In this document: piece by piece, positions 20,891 to 30,244 of the stretch
Layout: each line of letters opens with the position of its first letter
How positions within the stretch are numbered: position 1 is the stretch's first letter
From: Rhizobium leguminosarum
GTDB taxonomy: Bacteria; Pseudomonadota; Alphaproteobacteria; Rhizobiales; Rhizobiaceae
Length of the DNA: 64,000 bases
NCBI RefSeq assembly: GCF_002953715.1
Contig: NZ_CP025012.1
Span: 1,054,001-1,118,000, forward strand
Direction of reading: 5' to 3'
Notes under the pieces: generated by a model
Seen by the model: only the letters and a program-made list of their open reading frames with translations
Told to the model about the DNA's origin: nothing
Databases searched by the model: none
Program-made: the position numbers and the translations under genes

Positions 20891-23539
20891 TCACCCTTTA
20901 AGCGTGCGCTCGACGATATCGCGCACGTCGGTCGAAAGAGCGGCAGCCCGCTCGATCTCGATGAGGGCCGAGCGGGCGTGATCGGCACGCGTCGGTTCCA
21001 GCGAGCGCCAGGAGCGCATCGAGGTGAGGATACGGGCGGCAAGCTGCGGGTTGCGCTCGTCGATATCGAGAATCTGCTCGGCGAGGAAACGATAGCCTTC
21101 GCCGTCGGCGCGGCCGAATCCGGTCGGATTGGCAAAGGCGAAGGTGCCGACCAGCGCCCGCATCCGGTTGGGATTGGTCCGCTTGAAGAGCGGATCATCC
21201 ATCAGGCCGCGGACCCGGCCCAGGGTTTTTGCCCCCGGAATGCCGGCCTGGATCGCGAACCATTTGTCGATGACGAGCGCATTTTCCGCGAAGCGGCCAC
21301 GGAAGGTGGCGAGCGCCTCGAGCGTCTCGGCGCTGTCGGGGAAACGATGGGCGAGGATCGTCAGCGCATGGCTGAGATCGGTCATGTTGTTGGCCGTATC
21401 GAAGGCGGCCTTGGCGCGCGCCGGCGTCTGTTCGGCATGCGAGAGATAGGTGAGGGCGGTATTGCGCAACGCGCGCAGGCCGGCGCTCTTCGCATCCGGG
21501 CTGAAATCGCCTGACGTCGTCATCGCTGCGTAAAGGCCGGCAAAGACGTCCTTTCCGGCATCGGCGATCTGTTTCAGGACCGCCTGCCGGCCGGCATGGA
21601 TGGCATCGGGATCGTTGTTGCCGCCGAGTTCGCGGGCGATATCGGATTCGCTCGGCAGAGCCAGCGCCTGGGCGCGGAAGGCAGGCTCGAGGCTCTCGTC
21701 GGCGGCCGCCGCGATCAGTGTCTCGACGAAGGTCGCCTCGCTGACAACAGGCTTGCCCTCGCGGGCGTCGCGCGCCGCTTTCAGGAGGTTCGGCAGTGCC
21801 AGATCGGTCAGCGCCTGCCAGCGGGCGAAATGATCGGTCTCGTGGCGGGCGAGACGGGCGAGATCGGCCGGGCTCTGATCGAAATGCAGGTTGATCGGCG
21901 CCGAAAAGCTGCGGTTGATCGAAACGACCGGCCGCGAGCCAATGCCATGGAACACTGCCGTCTGCGTGCGGCCTGTGAGATGCAGCACCTCGCCGGTATA
22001 TTCCGCGCCGTCGACCGAAGTCGGTTCGATCTTGCCGCCGTTTTCGCCAAACAGCGCGAGGCTGAGCGGAATATGCATCGGCTCCTTGCTCGGCTGGCCG
22101 GGCGTTGCCGGGATCATCTGTTCGAGCGACAGGGTGAAGCTGCCGGCCGCCGCATCATAGCTGCCCGATGCGGTGACGAGCGGTGTGCCGGCCTGGTGGT
22201 ACCAGAGCGAGAATTGCGTGAGGTCGCGGCCGCTTGCATCCTCGAAGCATTTGACGAAATCCTCGATCGTCACGGCCTGGCCGTCGTGGCGATCGAAATA
22301 GAGGTCCATGCCCTTCTTGAAGCCGTCCTTGCCGAGCAGCGTCGCGATCATGCGCGTAACTTCGCTGCCCTTTTCGTAGACGGTCGTCGTGTAGAAATTA
22401 TTGATCTCGCGATATTTCGTCGGCCGCACCGGATGAGCGAGCGGGCCGCCATCTTCCGGGAACTGCTCCGATTTCAGATGGCGCACTTCGGCGATGCGCT
22501 TGACGGCGCGCGAGCGCTGGTCGGACGAGAATTCGTGGTCACGATAGACCGTCAGGCCTTCCTTGAGGCACAGCTGGAACCAGTCGCGGCAGGTGATGCG
22601 GTTGCCGGTCCAGTTGTGGAAATATTCATGCGCGATGATCGCCTCGATATTGGCATAGTCGGCATCGGTCGCGATCTCGGGATCGGCAAGGACGTATTTG
22701 TCGTTGAAGACGTTGAGGCCCTTGTTCTCCATCGCGCCCATGTTGAAGTCGGAGACGGCGACGATCATGAAGATGTCGAGATCGTATTCGCGACCGAACC
22801 TCTCTTCGTCCCACTTCATCGAGCGTTTCAGCGCGTCCATCGCATAGGCTGCGCGCGGCTCCTTGCCGTGCTCGACATAGATCTTCAGCACCACCTCGCG
22901 GCCGGACACGGTCGTGAACGTGTCTTCGACGACGCCAAGATCGCCGGCGACGAGCGCGAAGAGGTAGCTCGGCTTCGGATGCGGATCGAACCAGGCGGCG
23001 AAATGTTTGCCGGGGCCGTAGCCGGCGCCGCCGAGGAAGTTGCCGTTCGACAAAAGCAGCGGGTTGGCGTCCTTGTCGGCAATGATGTTGACCGTAAACG
23101 GCGCAAGCACGTCGGGCCGGTCGGGGAAATAGGTGATGCGGCGGAACCCCTCCGCCTCGCACTGCGTGCAGTAGATGCCGCCGGTGCGGTAAAGGCCCAT
23201 CAGCTTGGTATTGGCCTCAGGGTTGATGATGGTGGTGATCGTCAGTTCGAAGGGCGCTCTCTCCGGCAGGTCGCGCACCGTCAGGCTTTCCGGTGTTGCG
23301 TCGTAACGCGAAGGGTCCAGCTCCACCTGGTCGAACAGCAGCCCCGACAACGTCAGTTCGTCGCCGTCGAGAACGATCGGCGCTGTCGGATCGGCGCCCG
23401 GGCGACGATGAAAGATGAGGCGCGCCTCGACCTTTGTCTCCGTCGGGTCGAGTTCGAAAGTGAGGTCCACGCGTTCCAGCACGAAGTCGGTGGGACGGTA
23501 ATCTGCCAGATGAATGACCTGGCCGGTATCTGTTCGCAT
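20891..23539 (-). CDS. pepN: Aminopeptidase N (M1 family)
   Basis: An 882-residue metallopeptidase. It has the exopeptidase motif GAMENKGLNVFN (about residue 266) and the zinc site HEYFHNWTGNR (HExxH, about residue 303), with the third ligand Glu in LKEGLTVYRDHEF. PepN removes N-terminal residues from peptides in the cytoplasm and helps recycle proteolysis products. Length and the long helical C-terminal domain match the E. coli PepN subgroup. AGGAAACACC precedes the ATG. It is followed by a strong hairpin and lies downstream of the chemoreceptor-like gene on the same strand. Confidence 0.95.
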   Translation of the reverse strand: MRTDTGQVIHLADYRPTDFVLERVDLTFELDPTETKVEARLIFHRRPGADPTAPIVLDGDELTLSGLLFDQVELDPSRYDATPESLTVRDLPERAPFELTITTIINPEANTKLMGLYRTGGIYCTQCEAEGFRRITYFPDRPDVLAPFTVNIIADKDANPLLLSNGNFLGGAGYGPGKHFAAWFDPHPKPSYLFALVAGDLGVVEDTFTTVSGREVVLKIYVEHGKEPRAAYAMDALKRSMKWDEERFGREYDLDIFMIVAVSDFNMGAMENKGLNVFNDKYVLADPEIATDADYANIEAIIAHEYFHNWTGNRITCRDWFQLCLKEGLTVYRDHEFSSDQRSRAVKRIAEVRHLKSEQFPEDGGPLAHPVRPTKYREINNFYTTTVYEKGSEVTRMIATLLGKDGFKKGMDLYFDRHDGQAVTIEDFVKCFEDASGRDLTQFSLWYHQAGTPLVTASGSYDAAAGSFTLSLEQMIPATPGQPSKEPMHIPLSLALFGENGGKIEPTSVDGAEYTGEVLHLTGRTQTAVFHGIGSRPVVSINRSFSAPINLHFDQSPADLARLARHETDHFARWQALTDLALPNLLKAARDAREGKPVVSEATFVETLIAAAADESLEPAFRAQALALPSESDIARELGGNNDPDAIHAGRQAVLKQIADAGKDVFAGLYAAMTTSGDFSPDAKSAGLRALRNTALTYLSHAEQTPARAKAAFDTANNMTDLSHALTILAHRFPDSAETLEALATFRGRFAENALVIDKWFAIQAGIPGAKTLGRVRGLMDDPLFKRTNPNRMRALVGTFAFANPTGFGRADGEGYRFLAEQILDIDERNPQLAARILTSMRSWRSLEPTRADHARSALIEIERAAALSTDVRDIVERTLKG

Positions 23540-23652
23540 GGTGTTTCCTGAAGACCGTTATTGGACAACCGCGGAATACAGAGGCGGGCGCACTCTGCCA
23601 TAAATTTTGCCGGGCATGATTACATTAAAGTCTGAACTAAACTTAAAGCAAA

Positions 23653-23681
23653 TTGCCCGCGAACGCCAAGTTCGCGGGCAA
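23653..23681 (-). terminator. Intrinsic terminator of the chemoreceptor-like gene
   Basis: Arms 23653-23664 and 23670-23681 form a perfect 12-base GC-rich stem with a 5-base loop. On the minus strand it is followed by TTTGCTTTAAG. It lies about 45 bases after the stop of the gene at 23728-24834. Confidence 0.75.
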
Positions 23682-23727
23682 AATATCTTATTGGCAACGG
23701 ATAACCACGGCCGCGGGGAGAGGTGTG

Positions 23728-24834
23728 CTACTTCAGATTGAGCGCAGCCTTGATCGTCGCGTCGCTTTCCGTCTGCTGCACGACGACACCGTACCAGCCG
23801 AGCCCATCGTAATCCTCGTAACCGAGGGTGCGCGCGAAGGCGACGATCGAACCGTTATTGTCGTAGTAGCTGCCTTTCGCCTGGCCGGACGGGTTGGCGA
23901 GCGCGAAATGGGAAAACAGCAAGGTCGGATTGGTGGTGGCGATGACCCGGCTCTTGCCGTCGAGCAGCATGACCGTTGTTCTTTCCGCCAGCTGCGGCGG
24001 CAGGTTGGCCTCTTTCTCGACGATCGCCTGGCCCTGGTTCTGCCAGTCGAAATAGACGCCGAGCGTGCCGACCAGCCGGCCGTCGAGCTTGCCCTCTTCG
24101 CGGATGCCTGTGGCATAGACGAGCGCGTGCCTGTTGTCGTGCAGCGGGCTCGCTTTGACGTCATCGACGATATAAGCGTCGCCGGAAGAGCAGGCCGACG
24201 CCGCGCGGAACCACGGATCGCCGGCAAGGCTCGTGCCGGCGATCTTACGCTGGAACTTGGGATTGGCGGATGCGATCACCTTTCCCGAGGGATCGGTCAT
24301 GACGAGATCGAGATAGACGGTGTAGAAGCGGTTGATGGCGCCGAGACGCTCCGCCGCAAAGGCGACGGTTTCCCGGCCCGGTTCCTGCAGCGCCTGCCAG
24401 AGTGCCGGGTCCGTCGCCCACCAGCGCACATCGGCCGTGCGTTCGAAAAGGTTGCGGACGATGAGCTGCACCAGTGTCTGCGCCAGATCGGTCAGGCGAA
24501 CGCCCTCCATCTCCTCGACCAGCGAATCCGCCATGGCGCGGCTAAGGCCAATGCGGCCAAGCACGTTGCTCTCGAACCTGCCGGTAATGTCGGTTGCGAT
24601 CTGCGCCAGCCGCTGCACCTCGTTGGCAACGACGGCGAAGCCCTTTCCGGTCTCGCCGGCTCTGGCTGCCTCGATTAGCGCATTGATCGCCAGCAGCTTG
24701 ATCTGCTTGACGATATGGGTGTTGTCGGCGCTGAAGCGCTCGAGGTCGGTGCTGATGCCGTCGGTGACGACGCGCATGGACCGCGGTGTCGCATTCTGCG
24801 ACTGGGCAATGGTTTCGGCGCTAAGCGGCTTCAT
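23728..24834 (-). CDS. Soluble chemoreceptor-like protein with C-terminal Cache-like domain
   Basis: A 368-residue protein with reversed domain order. The N-terminal part carries the MCP signalling tip [20 protein letters not shown] (about residues 44-63), followed by [13 protein letters not shown]. The C-terminal 230 residues look like a double-Cache ligand-binding domain ([39 protein letters not shown]). There is no signal peptide or membrane segment, so it is probably cytoplasmic, whereas Cache domains are usually extracytoplasmic. A longer frame opens with TTG at 24927, but the ATG at 24834 has AGGA eight bases before it and is preferred. It could signal to CheA arrays or to another kinase. 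Confidence 0.75.
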   Translation of the reverse strand: MKPLSAETIAQSQNATPRSMRVVTDGISTDLERFSADNTHIVKQIKLLAINALIEAARAGETGKGFAVVANEVQRLAQIATDITGRFESNVLGRIGLSRAMADSLVEEMEGVRLTDLAQTLVQLIVRNLFERTADVRWWATDPALWQALQEPGRETVAFAAERLGAINRFYTVYLDLVMTDPSGKVIASANPKFQRKIAGTSLAGDPWFRAASACSSGDAYIVDDVKASPLHDNRHALVYATGIREEGKLDGRLVGTLGVYFDWQNQGQAIVEKEANLPPQLAERTTVMLLDGKSRVIATTNPTLLFSHFALANPSGQAKGSYYDNNGSIVAFARTLGYEDYDGLGWYGVVVQQTESDATIKAALNLK

Positions 24835-25179
24835 CAAATGGATCCTGGAAGGAGCGGGCAATTGTTTATGTGGTGAAGAAAATTTCGAGATCAGCGATAA
24901 AAAACGATGCTTGCCTATGGTTTTCAATTGGTTAACGGCTAGCCCCGTGAGATGAACATTTTCGGGGTGAATGGCTCAAAACGAGAAATTTCAGAGCGGT
25001 GGCGCATAAGCACCACGGTTGAGCCTGCCGCTGACGGCGTTTTTGTGATTCTCTCATGGTGCTTGCGGTTTTTTCGCCAATCAGTTTTTTCTTTCGCTAC
25101 GATGCAAGACGTCACCCGCTGCGTTCCCGAGTCGAACGCGTCCCCCCGTTCCGCTTGAGCAGTATTAAGAGCCAGGATC

Positions 25180-26118
25180 ATGCACTCGGTTCTCAGAAAC
25201 CCGATGAGAGGCATTGCGCTGAAAGTCTCGTCGGTCGTGGTCTTCCTGGCCATGCAGACCTTCATCAAGCTGGCCGGCTCAGACATCCCGCCAGGTCAGG
25301 TCACCTTCTGCAGGTCGTTCTTCGCGCTTTTCCCGATCATGGCCTATCTGGCCTATAACAGGCAGTTGCGCGCCGCCTTCTACACGGCCAATCCAATCGG
25401 TCACCTGAAGCGCGGCACGATCGGCATCTTGTCGATGGCTTTCGGTTTCTACGGCCTGCTGCATCTGCCGCTGCCGGAGGCGATCGCGCTCGGCTACGCG
25501 TTGCCGCTCGTCGCCGTCATCTTCGCTGCCGTTTTTCTCGGTGAGACCGTGCGTATCTATCGCTGGAGCGCCGTCCTGATCGGCATCGTCGGCGTTGCCA
25601 TCGTGTCCTGGCCGAAACTGACGCTGTTTCGCGCAGGCGGCATGGAGGCGGAGCAGGCCGTCGGCGCGCTCTGCGTGCTGCTCTCGGCCGTTCTCGGCGG
25701 CATGGCGATGATCCAGGTGCGCCGCCTCGTCGAGGAGGAGAAGACGGCGACGATCGTGCTGTATTTCTCGATCACCGCCTCGGTCTTCTCGCTGGCTTCG
25801 CTTCCCTTCGGCTGGCTCATCCTGCCATGGCCGTCGGCGCTCTCTCTGATCGCCGCCGGTTTTTGCGGCGGCGTCGCGCAGATCCTGCTGACGGAAAGTT
25901 ACCGCCATGCCGACGTCTCCACCATCGCGCCGTTCGAATATACCTCGATCCTGCTTGGCGGCATCGTCGCCTATTTTGTCTTCGGTGATGTGCCGAGCGT
26001 TTCCATGCTGATTGGCACCGCCATCGTCATCGCCGCCGGCATCTTCATCATCTTTCGCGAGCATCAGCTGGGCATCGAGCAGAGAGAGGCGCGCAAGGCC
26101 ACGACGCCGCAAGCGTGA
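25180..26118 (+). CDS. DMT-superfamily (EamA) transporter
   Basis: A 312-residue protein with about ten TM segments in two EamA repeats (about 10-140 and 160-295). The repeat motif appears as PLPEAIALGYALPLVAVIFAAVFLGETV in the first half and STIAPFEYTSILLGGIVAYFVFGDVP in the second. Such proteins export or import small metabolites at the inner membrane; the substrate is not evident. The C-terminus is short and basic. The ATG follows AGGATC. It has no partner gene. Confidence 0.87.
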   Translation: MHSVLRNPMRGIALKVSSVVVFLAMQTFIKLAGSDIPPGQVTFCRSFFALFPIMAYLAYNRQLRAAFYTANPIGHLKRGTIGILSMAFGFYGLLHLPLPEAIALGYALPLVAVIFAAVFLGETVRIYRWSAVLIGIVGVAIVSWPKLTLFRAGGMEAEQAVGALCVLLSAVLGGMAMIQVRRLVEEEKTATIVLYFSITASVFSLASLPFGWLILPWPSALSLIAAGFCGGVAQILLTESYRHADVSTIAPFEYTSILLGGIVAYFVFGDVPSVSMLIGTAIVIAAGIFIIFREHQLGIEQREARKATTPQA

Positions 26119-26363
26119 CGCCTGCAAGCGCATATTTATCAAGGTTTTAACGCAGGGATTGCGGCGGCCTGAGACTTGCTCTCAAAGAGTGAAAAGAATG
26201 GCGAATTCTTGGGATATCGCGGACCTGAGGAATATGGTTGTTGAACATGAGAGAGTATCATTTATTCCAAGCTGTGCATGTCTGAATGGCCGCTGATGCC
26301 GGAGGAGCTCTGGGTGTCGTTGCTCCGAACGCCGGCCGGCGAGCGGAGGTGGAGAAAAGCATA

Positions 26364-27236
26364 ATGGCATTCACAGCGGAGCAATTGGTGGGGAACTCTT
26401 CCTTTCTGATGAGCATTCGCTTTTTAGCTGGGCAGATGCGCGGCATGTTCGACGCCGGTCCGCGGCTGGCGCGACTGCTTGCCTCGCATCAACGCTGGCT
26501 TCTGACCCAGACTGCCTATGCTCTCCACCTGGAATATGATCCGCGCGACCCGACGTCGGGTTTCACCGCCGTGCGGCTGACCGGGCGCATCACCGCGCAC
26601 AAGGTGGCGAGCCGCAACACCGTGCTCGCCTTCATCGAGGAACTCTATACCTACCGCTTCATAACCCACACGCCGGGCGACGAGCGGCGGCGGCCACGTC
26701 ATTTCGAACCGGCTGATGTCAGCCATCAGGGGATGTTTGCCTGGATTCGCTCCAATCTCGGCGCGCTCGACCTGCTTGACGGCGGTGAAAGGGCAGCCTT
26801 TTTCCAGGCAAATCCATCGCTGATGCGGCTCATTCAGCCGCGCATTGCCCGCCATTGCCTCGAAGATGCCGCCTGGCGCGAACCGCCGGAGCAGGTGGCG
26901 CTGTTCCTCTGGACGGAAGCCGGCGGCCTCGTCGTCGACAACTTCATCGCCCGGATGGATATGGAAAGCAGCGAGCCGGACAGGCTGTCCGTCGGCCGTG
27001 TCGAAACCCGCGCGCTCGCCGCCGATTTCATGATGTCGCGTACCCATCTGCAGCGGCTGCTGGCAAAAGCGGCGCAACGCGGCTGCGTCGGCTGGCAGGA
27101 CGAGCCGCGCAAGACGCACCTTTGGATATCGCGGGATTTCGTCGAGGAATATTGCGCCTGGCAGGCGGTCAAGTTCGCCTATGTGGACGAAGCCTTCGAA
27201 TGGGCGAAGGCCCAGATCGAGGAGATGGCTATTTGA
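26364..27236 (+). CDS. Unknown protein with two possible winged-helix segments
   Basis: A 290-residue soluble protein of no family known to me. Residues about 75-125 (ITAHKVASRNTVLAFIEELY, then YRFITHTPGDERRRPRHF) read like a helix-turn-helix followed by a basic wing, as in MarR folds. Residues about 215-265 (ALAADFMMSRTHLQRLLAKA, then GCVGWQDEPRKTHLWIS) look like a second such unit. A DNA-binding regulator is therefore possible. The frame opens at 26286, but the ATG at 26364 has a GGAGGTGGAG ribosome-binding site and is preferred. No operon partner is clear; possible small genes lie downstream on the other strand. Confidence 0.6.
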   Translation: MAFTAEQLVGNSSFLMSIRFLAGQMRGMFDAGPRLARLLASHQRWLLTQTAYALHLEYDPRDPTSGFTAVRLTGRITAHKVASRNTVLAFIEELYTYRFITHTPGDERRRPRHFEPADVSHQGMFAWIRSNLGALDLLDGGERAAFFQANPSLMRLIQPRIARHCLEDAAWREPPEQVALFLWTEAGGLVVDNFIARMDMESSEPDRLSVGRVETRALAADFMMSRTHLQRLLAKAAQRGCVGWQDEPRKTHLWISRDFVEEYCAWQAVKFAYVDEAFEWAKAQIEEMAI

Positions 27237-27395
27237 TCAGAGAACGATCGCCGCTGTACCTACGCCATTGCGCGTGCCGGCATCGGCTGGCTTGACCGAA
27301 AGCTCGCGCTCATATTCCCGCGCGGCACAGACGGCAACCCGGATATGCTCGAAGGTTTCGATGTTGCGCAGAAGCGATATCAGGATCGTCGACAT
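27237..27395 (-). CDS. Possible small protein (52 aa)
   Basis: A short minus-strand frame from an ATG at 27395 to TGA at 27237. It codes for a peptide opening MSTILISLLRNIETFEHIRV and continuing AVCAAREYERELS. This amphipathic-helix style is common among small rhizobial proteins of unknown role. The ribosome-binding site is poor. It touches the end of the unknown gene on the plus strand. It is reported because length and composition are plausible, not because a family is recognised. Confidence 0.35.
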   Translation of the reverse strand: MSTILISLLRNIETFEHIRVAVCAAREYERELSVKPADAGTRNGVGTAAIVL

Positions 27396-27439
27396 TTTGG
27401 AGTTACTCTACTCAAAGGCGCAGGCGAAGCGCCCGCCGC

Positions 27440-27631
27440 TCAATATTGCTGGAAGTCCGAAAAAATGGCGTTCGGGCGCGCCGTACGGCTGTTGATGCCG
27501 GTGCCGCGGGCAATCATCTGTTCGTTCGTGGCAAAGCCGAAACGGCTGTAGCCTTGAGTGGAACGAACCTGGTCGCCGGCGAGGCGAAGGGTTTCAAACC
27601 CGCTATGGATAGGACGAAAACGCTTGTTCAT
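27440..27631 (-). CDS. Possible small protein (63 aa)
   Basis: A minus-strand frame whose ATG at 27631 is preceded by AGGAACCAAGGCC, a good ribosome-binding site. The product opens MNKRFRPIHSGFETLRLAGD and has no membrane segment. The AT-rich stretch at 27720-27770 could hold its promoter. It lies directly upstream of the possible 52-residue gene, so the two could form a small operon. No family is recognised. Confidence 0.4.
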   Translation of the reverse strand: MNKRFRPIHSGFETLRLAGDQVRSTQGYSRFGFATNEQMIARGTGINSRTARPNAIFSDFQQY

Positions 27632-27762
27632 GGCCTTGGTTCCTGTGATTCCTCCCAAGACACAGCTGATATTGCGATGCAGCATAGATTCCGCAATGCA
27701 TCACGGCGGGATGCAGCCATGCGAAAAACGCATAGATTGATTCATAAATTATTCAACTTTGT

Positions 27763-28662
27763 CTAATTTCTAAGCAAAGAGAGGGACTTAAGCTTCGCCT
27801 GAAAAGCCAGTAGGTCATTCCAGGCCAGCCGCTTGTTTACAGGTGCGGTTAACAGATCCTGCGGATGCAGGCTGGCTATGGCAGGAATGACACAGTCGGC
27901 AACGGCAATCTCCTTCCAACGGCCGCGAAGGCCGTGAATCGTATCGTTTTCGCCGAAGAAGAAGCGCGCCGAAAAATTGCCGAGCAGCAGGATCGCCTTG
28001 GGTTCGGCAAGCGCGATCTGCCGCTCGATGAAGGGTCGGCAGATGTCCATTTCCGCTGCCGAGGGCGCACGATTGCCAGGTGGCCGCCAGGGGATGACCT
28101 GCGTCAAAAGAATGGCTGAGCGCGTCAGCCCGATCGCCGTCAGCATCTTGTCGAACAGCTGGCCGGATTTTCCCGAGAAGGGCAAACCTTCGCGATCGTC
28201 TTCGGCGCTCGGCGCCGAGCCGATCACCATGATCCCGCTTTCGGCATCGCCGCTGGCAAAGATAGTCGAGCGGGCACTGTGCTTGAGGTTGCAGCCGTTG
28301 AAGGCTTCGATCGCGGTCTTGAGCTCACTGAGCGATTGCGCGGTTTCGGCGACGAAGCGCGCCTGTTGCACGGCCTCGCCGTCCGGGATTGCCGGTTGTG
28401 GACCGGACGCTGCGCGTTCGGCAGGCGCTGGGCGCGCCGCTGTATTCGGACGCGGCGGTGCCTGGCTTGGGGCAGGGCGTTCCCCAGCGACGGGACGTTG
28501 CTGCTGCGCCTGTGTCGCCGGGCGGCGGGCGGCCTTCATCGCCTCGAACTCGGCGAAGCGGTCGATCGCCTCTTCCTCCAAGAGCCATTCCACGCCGGCA
28601 TCCGCATGGAAATGCAGAAGCGCTGCAAGCTCGGCGGGGGAGAGGTCGTTGGCGGAGATCAT
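27763..28662 (-). CDS. Uracil-DNA glycosylase, family 4-like, with altered cluster ligands
   Basis: A 299-residue protein. A disordered Pro/Ala/Gln-rich segment (about 45-95) follows a short N-terminal helical part. The catalytic domain has motif A GSAPSAEDDREGLPFSGKSG, the family signature PWRPPGNRAPS and motif B LHPQDLL. Family 4 enzymes remove uracil from DNA and usually hold a 4Fe-4S cluster by four Cys. Here only two of those positions are Cys (GCNL and ICRPF); the others read Phe (FNGC) and Trp (PWRPP). This pattern suggests the cluster is lost or altered, as I recall for some other alphaproteobacterial homologues. It is cytoplasmic and likely monocistronic. Confidence 0.85.
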   Translation of the reverse strand: MISANDLSPAELAALLHFHADAGVEWLLEEEAIDRFAEFEAMKAARRPATQAQQQRPVAGERPAPSQAPPRPNTAARPAPAERAASGPQPAIPDGEAVQQARFVAETAQSLSELKTAIEAFNGCNLKHSARSTIFASGDAESGIMVIGSAPSAEDDREGLPFSGKSGQLFDKMLTAIGLTRSAILLTQVIPWRPPGNRAPSAAEMDICRPFIERQIALAEPKAILLLGNFSARFFFGENDTIHGLRGRWKEIAVADCVIPAIASLHPQDLLTAPVNKRLAWNDLLAFQAKLKSLSLLRN

Positions 28663-28696
28663 GCGGGCAAGCTTAGCGGAGTGACAGCGGCATTGA

Positions 28697-28724
28697 AAGG
28701 GCGGGCGGCAGATTGCCCGCCCTT
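28697..28724 (-). terminator. Terminator of the YegD-like gene
   Basis: AAGGGCGGGC (28697-28706) and GCCCGCCCTT (28715-28724) form a perfect 10-base stem with an 8-base loop. On the minus strand CCCTTTCAATG follows. It lies eight bases after the stop of the gene at 28732 and before the glycosylase gene. Confidence 0.7.
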
Positions 28725-28731
28725 GCCTGTG

Positions 28732-30024
28732 CTATTGCACAGTCCATTGCGCAATGTCGTCGCGTTCGCCGATCAGCGCCAGGCCATGGGCGATCGACAA
28801 CAGCTCGCCGCCGCTTTCGATCCGGTCGCGCTCGAAGCGTTCGGTGAAGATGCGGCGCACCGCCGGCACGAAGGAGGTGCCGCCGGTCAGGAACACCTTG
28901 TCGATCTCCGCAGGCTTCGTCTCGGTCTTGTCGAGCACGTCGTCGAGCGCGCCTTCGATGCGGGCGAGATCATCGGCGATCCAGCCTTCGAAATCGCTCC
29001 GTTTGATGCTGCGATGTCCACCGCGACCAAGCGGCGCGAAATCGAAAGGCGCCTCCTCCGAGGCCGAGAGCGCCATCTTCGTCGCCGACACAGCCTGATA
29101 GAGCGGGTAGCCCTCGTCATGGTCGATGAGGTCGATGAAGATTTCGAGCTTTTCCGGTTCCAGGCTGGTGCGCACCAGCTTCTTCAGATCCTCGAATTCA
29201 CGCGTGGTCTTGAAGATCGACAGCTGGTTCCAGCGGCCGAAGCTGGAATAGTAGTTGGACGGCACTTCGAGAATCTTGTCGAAGCTCTTGAAATGGCTGC
29301 CTTTGCCGATCAGCGGCGCGACGATGTTGTCGATCATCCTGTAGTCGAAGTGATCGCCGGCGACACCGACACCGGAATGGCCGATCGGCGTTGCCGTCAG
29401 CTTGCCGGCAACGGTCTCGAAGCGGATCAGCGAATAGTCGGTCGTGCCGCCGCCGAAATCGGCAACCAGCACGGTGGCATCCTGCTTCAGGTTCTGCGCG
29501 AAGTAGAAGGCGGCGGCGACCGGCTCATAGACATAGTGGATTTCGGGAAAGCCGAAGCGCGACAGCGCCTCATTGTAGCGTTCGGTCGCCAGCGCCGGAT
29601 CGGGGCTGGCACCGGCGAAATGTACCGGCCGGCCGGTGACGATACGGCTGACATCGGAAGGCCAGTGGTCGCCGGCATAGTTGCGCAGGCGGCGCACGAA
29701 GACCTCCATCAGATCTTCGAAATTATGCCGCTTGGCGAAGATCAGCGTGCCCTGGAACAGCGCGCTCGCCGCAAAGGTCTTGATCGACTGCAGGAAGCGA
29801 CATTCGCCGGGATTGTCGATGAATTGGCGGATCGCCGCATGGCCGGCCTCCACCTTCAGTGCTGACGCTCCGAGCTGGGCATCCTTCATGAAGGAAAGCG
29901 CCGTGCGCATGCTGTCGGCCGTACCTTCCGTGCTCGTGAACGCCATCGAGCGTGTCGCTCCGCCATCCGCCATGGCGAGAACCGTATTCGTCGTGCCGAA
30001 GTCGAAACCCAGCGCCTGAGCCAT
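28732..30024 (-). CDS. Hsp70-family protein, YegD type
   Basis: A 430-residue actin-fold ATPase. Phosphate-1 motif GFDFGTTNTVLAMADGG is at residues 6-22, phosphate-2 VLVADFGGGTTDYSL at about 193-207, and the adenosine motif VFLTGGTSFVPAVR at about 375-388. It lacks the substrate-binding domain of DnaK and has the length of YegD-like Hsp70 proteins, whose clients are unknown. It has no DnaJ or GrpE neighbour. The symbol yegD is not assigned because it is used loosely across phyla. Confidence 0.85.
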   Translation of the reverse strand: MAQALGFDFGTTNTVLAMADGGATRSMAFTSTEGTADSMRTALSFMKDAQLGASALKVEAGHAAIRQFIDNPGECRFLQSIKTFAASALFQGTLIFAKRHNFEDLMEVFVRRLRNYAGDHWPSDVSRIVTGRPVHFAGASPDPALATERYNEALSRFGFPEIHYVYEPVAAAFYFAQNLKQDATVLVADFGGGTTDYSLIRFETVAGKLTATPIGHSGVGVAGDHFDYRMIDNIVAPLIGKGSHFKSFDKILEVPSNYYSSFGRWNQLSIFKTTREFEDLKKLVRTSLEPEKLEIFIDLIDHDEGYPLYQAVSATKMALSASEEAPFDFAPLGRGGHRSIKRSDFEGWIADDLARIEGALDDVLDKTETKPAEIDKVFLTGGTSFVPAVRRIFTERFERDRIESGGELLSIAHGLALIGERDDIAQWTVQ

Positions 30025-30166
30025 GCCCGCACCTCTTCATGCCGATTGTTGTTGGAGACGGAGCATCGCTCCGCGAAAGGGCGTAAGCACGCCCCGGAAT
30101 CAGGAGGGCGGGTGATGCCACAGGGGCGTGATACATTCAAGAGGAGCGGAAGTTGATGTGATCGCG

Positions 30167-30204
30167 GGCGCACTTCTTCTCCCGGTTAGAAGAAGAAGTG
30201 CGCC
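30167..30204 (-). terminator. Strong hairpin downstream of the RND operon
   Basis: GGCGCACTTCTTCT (30167-30180) pairs perfectly with AGAAGAAGTGCGCC (30191-30204), a 14-base stem with a 10-base loop. It follows the stop of the RND permease by about 40 bases on the minus strand. A T-run is lacking, so it may work as an mRNA-stabilising or Rho-assisted end. Confidence 0.6.
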
Positions 30205-30244
30205 GCAAGGGTCAACCGGCAATGCCGAATTCAGAGGGCCGTCA

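Noticed and set aside
21596..23551. 651-codon plus-strand frame over pepN
   Set aside because: Antisense to pepN, which has all M1 motifs. No family resemblance.
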